In this document: positions 25,194 through 35,814 of the stretch, piece by piece | Numbering within the stretch: position 1 is the first letter of the stretch | Layout of the letters: every line of letters begins with the position of its first letter | NCBI RefSeq assembly: GCF_000003605.2 | Contig: NW_003141311.1 | Coordinates: 42,128 to 91,888 of the forward strand | Length of the DNA: 49,761 bases | Source: Saccoglossus kowalevskii | Lineage: Eukaryota; Hemichordata; Enteropneusta; Harrimaniidae | Reading direction: 5' to 3' | Made by a program: the position numbers and the translations under genes | Notes under the pieces: model-generated | What the model was told of the DNA's origin: nothing | The model's database searches: none | Seen by the model: only the letters and a program-made list of their open reading frames with translations

Positions 25194-27775
25194 TCCAAGA
25201 CTAAACATACCGAATGAATGATTCGATCTTTAATTTATCAATCTTTGTATATTGTTTTACCTGTAAGTTAATATATTCATTAGAAAACTGGGATATAGGT
25301 GAAAAATGGATACATAATGTCACTTTATTTTCTCAATACCGTAATTCTGGTATATGGTAATTCTGGTATACGATGGTTAAACCCAGGTTACTTCAGTGTT
25401 GACATGACGTGAACTCACGTTGGACAGCTGCATTTTCACAGTTGTTTTACAGGGTAATAAACTAATGACCTGGCATCAGCGTAATAAGAAATTACATGTA
25501 ACTGAAATATTCGACAACGAGCGACAGTAAAGCGTGTATGTTGATGTTACCTAGCAAATGGGAAATCACTCACTAAATAAAAGATACGGACAGCGTGATT
25601 GTGTATGTTCTAGTTAAATCTATTTCACGTGATGGTTACGGCATATCTCGCGTGTGTGCGTATTCAAATATCTGACCATGAATGTCATTCAACAGTCAAT
25701 AGTTAGCAAACAAATCTATATTCTTTTCTAGGACTGACTTTAGGTATAAATCATTTTCTCATGCTATATTTTTAAAAAGAAAACTTTTCGACAAATACGA
25801 CTTTCTAATGGAAATATCCAATCCCTCTCACGGGAGGCCCTAAAAAGATTTTTAACAAAAAAATATTTCTGTGCCTAAATATAATATACCTAAATAATGT
25901 AATTAATCCCAGAGAGCTGAACTTATCATATGTATCGTAAATTTAAGACTTTTTAAACTGTTCAATACAACAAAGAGCATTGTCACCACAGTAACACGGT
26001 GGCGATTCTGTACCTAGCGTACATCGTGTCGGTAATTTCCTCACTGAATAGCTCACATCAACGTTCACGGTTCAGTTGAGGATTACTGAGGAGTAATCGT
26101 ATGATGTAGGCATATTAGACACACTAGGTTTGCGCGTGGCAATATTTAACTCATTCATGTGAACCAGTGAGTAATAATATAACCAGGCATTCCTATTACA
26201 CTACTATACTGCACTATTATCACCTAGTAACATAATGTTCCTTCAGGAGCGAATCAAGGGTTGCACAGTGTGACCTTATTTGTTGTTGTTTTCTTGTTTA
26301 CCATCTTTGCCTTTCGTTAATGATACAATTGCGTATGACATGCTGTTAGTCTATGGGTACACTACTGCATTTTGTTTTTCTACGTGTTTACGTATGATAT
26401 GTATGTGTGAAGATTTGTTTTGAATCCAATAGATCATTTTCCGTTCCACTGTGAGATTTCGCGAAATGAGTCAAATCGAACGTAAACAGGACAAACAAAG
26501 GTCTTAGCGTTGTAATAGCGTCATAACATCGCGTGAGATTTGATAAACTCGAAACAATGTTATGGATATTTCCACGCTAAATGATGATTTTCAATTGTGA
26601 TGAAGTATGTTCATAATAATGAAATATTCCTTTCTTAAAGATAAGTATTGCTACAATAAACAAAGAGAAATCAAGCTTAAAATTTAAACTATTCGATTTT
26701 TGAGACAGACGTTCGATCTGCGTCTTAGGCGCATTGCGGGTGATCACTGACGACAGAACCAGGCGACACACGTTGGTATTTACTGTTTTAGATTTGTCAA
26801 AGTGATTCATGTCGTAATACACGTGTTTTACCCGTAGGCATTTATTTATGAGCCATCAGCACGTTTAAAAATGTATTCATCACCTCCATAGCACGCTATA
26901 GTATAGATTGATTGCTTGCATTGCTGCTTTGAAAGCGCGCATATTCCGTTTAGCAATTGTGTGTAGCTAAAACACCTCACGGTGTGTGCCGCATATGGTC
27001 AATGAACCGGCTTGAGTTGATACAATCTAAATAATATCAATAATAGTAATAATTTTATTATCGAATATCAAATATAAACGTTTATGACAGAGTGATAGAA
27101 ACAGTACATTTCATAGTTGTTGTTGTTTTACTCAACTGAGTCATAGCATTGGAGGAAGCAATGCAAAGTACGAGATGTGGAGTTGAAATTAGATTGCGCG
27201 ATTTTGTTTGTTGAGTGGTTCTACCAGGAGAACGTAGTAAAATAGGTGACGTGCAAGAAGTGAATTGCCTAGCATTGTTCAGTTTGTATTGATATGGTTT
27301 GCTTCATACGGTGAGACTAATTAATTTTCTGATTGAACGTTTCCATGCTATACAATACCAGTTCTATAGGCTGTAATCTGATTACATCCTTGATTCCCGG
27401 TACTCGAGTGGGCGACACAGCTATTAGTGGCGTAGTTGTTGAGTAACGAACCTCGTAACATCTCTTCTGCCCGGATCTGTGACTTAAATCTACATTCGAT
27501 TGATCATATTGAGGCTTCATTTATAAGTAAGCGTGCAGTCACATTTTAATACCCATTTCGGATTAAGACAGTCGTTTTTTTGCTGTTTTCAATGTTTCAA
27601 TTCAATAACTAAAACGTCGGCGCAAAACATTTTGTTTGCACTCGTACTGTAATGTCCACATTATATAATTGATGCTCTTGTTGGTAAAGGCTGGTATCCA
27701 ACTATGGCAAAACTTAATGACAAAGAAATGTGACAATTCTAACAAAACTATCGACAATTTGACATTTTACAAACA
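25194..27775. other. Intergenic region 5' of the lectin gene
   Basis: No exon is supported here. A minus-strand frame at about 27317-27520 and another at about 26577-26822 are open for 67-81 codons but show no domain or splice context. The sequence is AT-rich with scattered CpG-containing segments. Confidence 0.35.
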
Positions 27776-27785
27776 CTATATAGAC
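27776..27785 (+). promoter_or_regulatory. Candidate TATA box of the WxxW/C-type lectin gene
   Basis: CTATATAGAC lies about 60 bp upstream of the start codon at 27842, a spacing that fits a short 5' UTR. No other core element was identified. Position and motif only; no transcript evidence. Confidence 0.4.
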
Positions 27786-27841
27786 CATTTTCGATGACGA
27801 ATGTGTGCATTACTATTATTTTTACAGGAAATTAAGACGAA

Positions 27842-30800
27842 ATGACGGCAGTGTTCCTCGTCAACATTGTTGCCTGTCTCCTGTTCTTGTCCACGCAGGT
27901 AAGCCATATGTTTATCTGAGTATATGTTACGGGCTCATATATGACCATAATTACACGAAACAATGGATTATATTCTTATAACTCGCAACTACGACACATG
28001 CGCCCATACCAACCGACGCGCTTTCTTCCTTCTTAGACACGCACTAGTTGAAACAAGTGAAATACTCATGTTACATTAACTGTTTGTTTCAGATCACTGC
28101 TGAATGGCATGAAGGTAAGAAGGAAGTATTGATATGATAAAGTGCTTACATCGTAAGACATGATAAGTAGACGGTCGATTTTGTATTATAATCCGGTTTT
28201 ACATTTCGGTAGAATAAGTAAGCTTCTATGTAATACTAGTTCTGACTGACCAGTAAATCTTATAGTTCGAATTACTTCCATCGTATTCGGTCATAAATCA
28301 ACGATCATAACTTGCATGTTGCAGGTTGGCACATGATATCGCATACAATCATTCATTCACATATACATCCAATCGTGTCATTTAAAAATACTCGAAACGT
28401 TATTTATTATTTGCTGTATTGTAATATTTCGTTTGTGGTAGTACGTTGATACATGCCTGCCTAGTTAACCCCCCCCCAGGTCAAACAATTCAAGTGATTG
28501 TGTGTCCTGCAATGTCAATCAATATTTTTGTTATAAGTCACAACTATCTGAATTGAGTTGTTTATGACGCCATAGCTTTACATTCTTACACGACAATGAG
28601 AACCTCTATCCGACAAACAAAAAAATAATTTATGCAAGACTACGCCTTACACATTGTTTTACCATATTCATTATGTCGATATAGTCGGATGTTTGTTTAT
28701 CTCATTTATGGGATGTATATTTTTGACGGGGATCACATAACCTTAACCACATAATTGGTCATTCATATGCAATAATCAGACCATATACTAGAGATTGTGT
28801 AGACGTTTACATATTAGGTTTGAAAGGACAGACGTGATCATAACTGTATTGTATACCCCTTCTCGCTATAGGCAGCTTGAGCTCTCCTTATCTGGAAAAA
28901 AATCCATGCCAATCGTCATATCTGCCTAAAGTTGACTACACGACGGGTGATATTGTGTACTGTTTGCCACCTAAGGACAACGATGCGTTCTCCGATGAAG
29001 TGAGGTCGTGTTCTGACGTAAGCCCAACTACCGATTTCTACAAATGTGTTGAAGGAGATACGGACGCTGAGCCGGGTGTATGTTGCAATGCTTGTCCGTA
29101 TGGCACCTTCTGCCCCGCGGATCCCAGTGCCGAGTGTGTTGCAGAATACTGCTTCGGACCAGACAACTGCATCGGGTTTTATCAGTTTCAAGCTGATGAA
29201 ATGGCTAACGTGTGTCCTATTAGTACAGGTATTTGTATTTTGCTTCTACATTATAAAGCAAATACGGCGTTAGCCGAACAAAACACCTTTCCTATAAATC
29301 GTGCCATCTAGTGACTTAGCGAGGTTGTCCAAAGCGTCGACGTCATTTTGATCTGTAGTCGACCACCAATGAAAAATGTGTTTGGGTGATTTTATCATAT
29401 TATAGCAAAAAAACGATGACGCAACCAAACAAAGTGGTCGATTTAAAACGCATTGCGCTGGCCCGTTTACGTCATTTTGACGTCACATGAGAACACTGTC
29501 ACTAGAGGGCGCAATTTTAAAAAGAGGGGAATTAGGGGTCCGGTATGTTATTGCCAAAGAAGAAGGTGATTTAAATCCATACATCAAACCGGGCGATTAA
29601 TTATCAGGATTATTACCCACTATATGTTCTTGTTGATATTCTATCTTGATTCTAGAAGGAAAAACACGACGTGAGTGCGATTATTTGTGGACGAAGTGGT
29701 TCAGTGTGGATACGCCAGAAGGGGAAGGTGACCTGGAGACTATGAGCCAAATGAGAGACCTCTACTCCGATGAAATGTGTGGACATACGGATGAGTTCAT
29801 GGAGATACGCAGTCGTAACAACCCGTCTGCCAGCTTCCCTGTATTCAATCGCTTCAAGACTTTCGGTTACAGCCAAGGTGTGCAGTGTCTGAACGCCGAA
29901 CAAGACAATGGTCTCTGTCACGACTATGAAATTCGTTTCTGTTGTCAAGGTACGTTACTAAAATTATAAAAAAAATACTATGTAGACGAGTTTGTTGACA
30001 ACAGTAATGTAGCGTATGACTGATGCAGGTTGGGTTGGTCATAATATATTGTCAGTAACACATTGTTATGTATTCTGGTGAATAATATAAGTCCTGTAGT
30101 CCTGTAGAACCACAATTTGAGACATATGCATGAACCGTATGTGCTATCTATCTCCTTCAAAACAAAATATTCATATATTTCATTTATGGCGTCATCTGGT
30201 TAGTCTTCGGTAACCACGACCAATACGGCCAAGTTTGTTTGAATTCGCTTGATTGACAGTTTGAATGCATGAAATAATGGCATGTTATATCAACAGCATT
30301 GCACAATGTGAAATATTACACACATGGTTTAATTTCAGGACAGTTATATTGTTATTATAATCTCGGATGACCATCAGTGTCAGAAATAAATTCAACACTG
30401 CGATAAAAACTTTCCGTTTTCGACATTGTGAAATTATTTCGTTTTTCGGGTGGACCTAATATAATTCCTAACGATATAATTACCGATTAAAAAAATATTA
30501 CAGACAAAAATGTAATTCGCTATATTCTGTATATTTTTGCATTTTATCTGTCTTAAATTAGACAGAAAGAAGCTTAATAAAATGTCAAGCTCATGATCAT
30601 GTATGAACAATAACTTGAATAAATATGATTTTACTTGAAAAAATACTGTATTTTTCTGCGTAAAAACGAAAGAATTTCACAAGGTCATCAAAGTCTTTAT
30701 ATCGTTGTAATATTCGAACAATTTGCGGAAAGTTATTACTTATTGCCTTTCCATTACGTCATAAAAGAAACTTTGTTGTAGCAGTTACCTAACTAACATT

Positions 30801-31655
30801 TCAGAAGAGTACACTCCAAATCTCCAGAACCCTCAATCGGCAACCCTGGATGTCGACGACTCTACAAGATACGAAATATTCTTTCAAAAGCGGAAATGGA
30901 AGACCGCCAGAAACGATTGCATCGCGAATGGTGGTCTACTCGCTACAATCCCAGACAAGGCCACTGAAGACCAGATAGTGTCGAAGTTGAACAGGTTCAT
31001 CGGATCTGACAACATCTCCGTTGGAAATGTGTGGATTTCTATCAACGATAGGGACGTCGAGGGGACGTATAAAACTGCAGACCAGAAGGAAGTGACGTAC
31101 ACCAACTGGTTGTCAGGGGAACCTGCCGCGGCACCAGCCAGAAAAGACTGTGCTGAGTTGAGGTAATCTGCTTTCAATTAAAAGTGTATTTTTATTGGAA
31201 TTCGCCTGAAAGAATCTACAATTTGCAACCAATAAATACGTTCGGGGGTATCAAATGTTGTATCCAAAATATGTATATCTCCCCCCCCCCCCAGGATTAT
31301 TATTTGTAGAGAAGTTCGCTCAGGGATTAAAATTTGAAAAGATGTTCCGGAAATGGATTAACGTAATTCGCCACAGAAGTCACACTGCTTACGATATCAG
31401 GTTCCATACACGTATCTAACGTCTGTAAGATACAATGTTTACACAATTCGAGCGATGGGTGGCGATCGATTGCAATGCTTTTTTTTAATTTACATTCGCC
31501 GGAACGTCATATAAATTTCATTTTGAAGGTTGAGTTTGTATTCACTCTGTCAGTTTCTAATTTTATATTCCAGAAGGAATTCCGGCTATGGTTGGGCAAT
31601 GAACACATGTAGAGCATTGAATTATTACATATGTAGGTACGACTACCCCGTATAA
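27842..31655 (+). CDS. Secreted multidomain protein: Cys-rich module, WxxW domain, C-type lectin domain
   Basis: Six exons join in frame: 27842-27898, 28093-28114, 28872-29228, 29659-29949 (an alternative acceptor 3 nt earlier adds one residue), 30805-31162 and 31574-31655. They encode 388 residues. Residues 1-19 form a hydrophobic signal peptide. Residues 27-145 (exon 3) form a module with 12 cysteines that I do not recognise. Residues 146-242 (exon 4) are a WxxW domain like those of gel-forming mucins and CILP (W156-x-x-W159, then VQCLNAE, GLCHDYEIRFCC). Residues 243-388 are a C-type lectin fold with WKTARNDC, VWISIND, NWLSGEP and YYICRY, and the four expected cysteines C281, C358, C374 and C382. 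The calcium/sugar motif is degenerate: EPA replaces EPN and the WND motif is not present, so classical mannose-type binding is doubtful. Each domain sits on its own exon or exon pair. Likely a secreted recognition or matrix protein; its ligand is unknown. Confidence 0.9.
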
Positions 31656-31712
31656 AGGTGAGATGAAATGTATTGTTAGTCTCGTACACCAACATCGCCA
31701 CATTGCCAGTTC

Positions 31713-31848
31713 AAAAGAGCGGTAGTCGTTGTGCCGCGTCCTGTTCGATATGGGACTCATAGCGACGTACACAACGAGTGTAAAATACATTGTTTATTTA
31801 CATGAAATTCGAACACGCGCTGCGCGACGACCACCGCGCTTTAACTTG
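31713..31848 (+). mobile_element. MITE of second family (copy D), about 130 bp
   Basis: The left end AAAAGAGCGGTAGTCGTTGT and the right end, reverse complement of AAAGCGCGGTGGTCGTCGCG, form a terminal inverted repeat. TTAA remains on the right (near 31845-31848), while the left copy reads CAAA. It shares landmarks with 20454-20560. It starts about 55 bp after the lectin stop codon, so it may lie in that gene's 3' UTR. Confidence 0.6.
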
Positions 31849-32377
31849 CTGACTTTTTGCTGCACGCGCCTGGAAATCGTTATTAGAAGAAGACACCGAA
31901 TACAGCGAAAGGCAGAAAACTGTGCTTTAGTTTATAGACATATTAATAACAATTGGTAAATACATTCAAATTAAAATATTTAACTTGCCAAGATCTTCAC
32001 ATTGTCTATCCCTGTAATACGCGCGCTTCAATTGACAACACTAACTGCGACCACTAACTTATTCGAAAAAAATAGATTGCTGATTGGATAATGTCGAAGT
32101 AGTCATTAATATTACTGAGAATATGCGATAATGTCGCCATATCGTTTCTGGATAGATCAATTTGAATTCAACCAATGTTTTTGATTTATAAAAAATTATA
32201 TTTATAACATGTGTTATAACATCTACAACTTTATGCCTTTCACTGTAGACATTTTAAAATAGATTTTATTACATTCCCAGTATTAAGTTTATTTTTCAGT
32301 GCTGTATCATTGCATTGACAAAGTTCTGTGATAATTGTGCTGCATTTATCTAATCGGAGTACCCTCGTCCGATTGGT
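31849..32377. other. Intergenic AT-rich stretch
   Basis: No exon, RNA gene or clear repeat is supported here. A polyadenylation signal for the lectin gene was not confidently placed. Confidence 0.35.
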
Positions 32378-33169
32378 TTAAAGCGGTGGAGTCGTCACCT
32401 GCGCATGCGTCAGATGGCCTCACTGTGTCATTGTTTACAAACAAGCGTCTACCCTTGAGCCTTTGCGTTTTTAGCGTGTGTTGTTATCGTCCAATCTCCC
32501 AGGCAGAGTTCTATTCCACGAATATATCTCTGCCACCACGCGATATTATGCTCGTCGTTGATTGATCGATGCGTCACAGTGGAACTACTTACAAAGACGC
32601 CTAACAAAACATTGCCAGGCAGGTGTTCGATTTTCGAACCTGACAAAAGTGTACGCGTCGTTTGTAGATTCTGGCTAATTTTAAATTGAGAAGCTAATGT
32701 TTTACTTTCTGTAACACAAACGGCGTGGCAGTAGCACGATTTGGTCGTCAATACTACGAAGTGCTTCCGTTTGTTTATATTTCTTCGCCTGGCAATCCAC
32801 AGGACGGTCAGTTTGATGAACCGAGTAACACCTTAGTAACCGTTATTCCGCGATGAAATTATTTTCTTTTGTGAATTATAACTATTTCACCCTTAACAGC
32901 ACATTTACCGAAAAATCGTTATCAGCTATAGATGAAATATTTTAAAACTTGTTTTCCGGTAGGAATAAATCAACACGAGAGCCCTCTTATAACAAAAAAT
33001 ACGCAAATGACATGCGTAGTAAAAGTCTTGTGGTGTTTCATCACAAAATGGCGGTGTGTGGTGGCTGAGATACTTTCGGTGATCTAACCGCAAGGAACTC
33101 TGGGAAGGAGAATGGTTATCGTCGCTTGAAACACCCGCGCGTGCGCAGGTGACGACCCTCCCGCTTTAT
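32378..33169 (+). mobile_element. MITE copy C, split by a 624 bp nested insertion
   Basis: Same family as copies A and B. The left part starts after TTAA (32378-32381) with AGCGGTGGAGTCGTCACCTG. The right part ends GTGACGACCCTCCCGCT before TTAT, a decayed TTAA. Between them, 32492-33115 has no counterpart in copies A and B. The sequence either side of that insert joins to the uninterrupted order seen in copy A. Confidence 0.88.
32492..33115. mobile_element. Nested 624 bp DNA element with 8 bp target duplication (hAT- or P-like)
   Basis: The insert is flanked by the exact 8 bp direct repeat TTATCGTC (32484-32491 and 33116-33123), present only once in MITE copy A. Its ends form an imperfect inverted repeat: CAATCTCCCAGGCAGAGTTC on the left, and on the right the complement of CCATTCTCCTTCCCAGAGTT. 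An 8 bp duplication with a terminal CA is typical of hAT elements (P elements also give 8 bp). No transposase frame is seen, so it is non-autonomous. Confidence 0.85.
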
Positions 33170-34753
33170 TTCAACTATTCATTCAAATCAGACAACGGTC
33201 TCCGTGTGCGCAGAACAGTCGGTTAGCTGGCAATGTTGCTGTTTCGGTGAACGAACTTTAAACGATTATCGATATGGCATAGCATTGTATACATTTTCTG
33301 AAACCTTGCATTTTATACGCTAATTCGTGGTAATTGTTTTCAATTACCCATATTCCACCAAATATATTGACCAATTATGGTTCCTTTGCTCACGTTATTT
33401 TTTTTTAACCAGACGTAATAAAAATCACAAAGGCGATTTGTGGGGGGGGCAACAACAAATACGTGACACATAATTGGATTGTTGAACACGTTACAAAACT
33501 GAAAATAGTGTATAATACACGCGTTCCATATACAATTGTTGCATATAGTGAGACATTGTTTGTCCTGCTTGTAATTCAAAGCTGGTATAAATTTAATTCA
33601 CCCATACTGTGTTATTTGTTTATTTACTTTATTGCAGGCGGACGTTTGAGAAAAATGAGTCTATGGTTATGTCTGCTTTGCTCATCTCGTGGTTATTAAA
33701 TATTCTAACTCATTCTATCAAATATCCTTTATTATGTTAATTGACAAATGCAGTGTTTAAAAAAAATATAAATATCGGTCGATTTCGATTAAATATTATA
33801 ATAATCCGGATTTTCATATTATTTTTGCTGAAGGTTTTTGGAGGAGTCACATTCTTTCAATTGTTCGCCGTTTAAAACAATTAATTGTACGATTATGTTT
33901 ATATGACTAACTCGAATAAAATATTGGGTTTATTAACGGAAACTGTGTTTATACTATATTTCATAAAGCCGTTTTATATAACGGTTGAAAACAACTTGGC
34001 AAATCACAGTGCCTTGGGCGAATGAATACTGGTAGTTTAGATAACGGTCAGTGTGACCATGGAAAGTAGGAAGGAAGGCGGGAGTAGTACTACCTTCCAT
34101 GGTGTGACCAACAACCCGTTACGACTATATCGATGTTACCTATGTGTAAACGTGCTTTTCAATCTGAAAGTTATATGCCAAATTGCAGTAACGATATCGC
34201 GCATTTTTTTCTTCTTCGTGGTTTCAAATAAAAAAAAAACTCTGAGCGCAGCTTTTAGTGGAACTCGACGCGCATGCCGACCAAAAACAGAACATATACA
34301 AAGTGTTTAACCAGCGAATTTTGACACAAGACTAATGTCACATGCAAATGCTCGCTGTTTTCCTTGAGATCGGTCACGTGATGGGAGGCGTAGAAATGTG
34401 TGACGCACGACGCACACTATAATAATTATTGGCACTTAAAACCACGAGTGAGAGACCAACAGAGAGAGAGACTAAGCTGGCGGCGTATTTGAAATTTCGC
34501 TTACGATCCTGGTAGATTGTTTTTAACTGGCTGTGGAGCACCTCCCCCAAAACTGAAAACTTGACAAAACTGAATTTTAATAGATGGCGCCCTCTGAAGA
34601 CGTATTCGGGCTGCGCGACGACTGTAGTGTTTGAAAGCAATTCACTTTTTATTTTGCATGTTCCCTATATGACGTCACATCCGCATATCATTTCAATGAA
34701 TTGTAGATCACTGTATAATTGCAATACCAAAGCATCTTCTGAAGAACATAACA
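33170..34753. other. Intergenic stretch between lectin and pentraxin genes
   Basis: No exon is supported here. It contains a G run near 33440, a short hairpin at about 34057-34103 (ACCATGGAAAGTAGG against CTACCTTCCATGGT), and T-rich tracts. Open frames of 60-88 codons on both strands look like chance. Confidence 0.35.
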
Positions 34754-34961
34754 TACTGTACTAAGAATTTTAATTTAATATTCTCTGGGTTGTAGTTTTA
34801 CTTATTTCGCTGACTGGAAAATGCGTTAAATTTATACCCAGTGAATATGTAAAATTTAAATCTAAATGACAAAACCGTGAATTTAAAGAACTCACTGAAT
34901 ATGCCTGAAATGATAAATCAGCGAAATTTAAACTCAGTGAAAATTTGTCATTTTACAGTAA
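34754..34961. mobile_element. Multi-hairpin short repeat, copy 1 (about 208 bp)
   Basis: The element starts TACTGTA and ends TTTTACAGTA. Inside are alternating forward and inverted copies of a CACTGGGTTTAAATT-like motif (for example TACCCAGTGAATATGTAAAA and GAAATTTAAACTCAGTGAAA). It aligns over its whole length with 49017-49229. No coding capacity. Confidence 0.75.
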
Positions 34962-35474
34962 GTTGGATCAATTGCCGCCGTTTTGGATATCCGTCAAAAA
35001 TGTTTGGTATCATTTCTCATATTATTATATGAAATAATTCAGACTGGTCACCATCTCGAATTTCCTGCACAACGGACGCGAAGTTTTAGCATTTTATTTT
35101 TAAATTAGAGGTTTGGCCAATTGATCTGTAATATTGTATGTAGTACAGAGGAAGAGAGGAGACAAATAGTGATCCAGTCACGTTGTTTGGTCAATATACT
35201 TCTAGAGCTTCCAAGGTTGATAAAACACTTTTACAATTCACAATTACAAATCACTGCATTCAGATTATTTCAAACATGCATATAACAAAGTAGATATTAA
35301 AGGCAAATTCTACAGTTAATCTCCACACTCTAAAGATTAAGTAATTTATATTGAGTTTTTAGTATTGTTTTTTAGAATAACATAATACGCGTTCTAGCAG
35401 CAAACAATAAACACTAAATTCTTTGGGATTGCAATGTAAATTATACACAAAACAAAGTTATTGATGTCTAATCG
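34962..35474. other. Non-coding stretch downstream of the pentraxin gene
   Basis: AT-rich, with no exon seen on either strand. It may include the distal 3' UTR or 3' flank of the minus-strand pentraxin gene. Confidence 0.35.
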
Positions 35475-35480
35475 TTTATT
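35475..35480 (-). terminator. Candidate polyadenylation signal of the pentraxin gene
   Basis: AATAAA is read on the minus strand about 335 bp beyond the pentraxin stop codon. It is the nearest clear hexamer on that strand that I could see, but such hexamers are common in AT-rich DNA. Confidence 0.3.
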
Positions 35481-35814
35481 ATTAAGTATAATCCATTGGT
35501 GTTAGATTGTGTTTGTAATACGAAGCCTCCTTGAGAATTCCGTGGAATGATGTTTAAGCTATACTACTTGGAGAGGAGCGTATGCCAGCATATCGTCATT
35601 TCTAACTGCAATAAATAATACAAACAGAAACTGTTACGGTGAAGTCAGTTTAAATCCAGGCTCCGCCCCCACAAATATAGATAAAGGTAGAATCAACAAT
35701 CAATAGTTACCAAAGTGTGAGTTGTGGTCATATGCAGCGCGCAGCTCATGCAAAAATATGTCAGGTAAAACACAGTAAGCATAAATTGTAGTAGGAAGCA
35801 TGCTACCTCCCATA

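Noticed and set aside
27317-27520. Minus-strand 67-codon frame upstream of the lectin gene
   Set aside because: No splice context and no family recognised; short frames of this size are common here.
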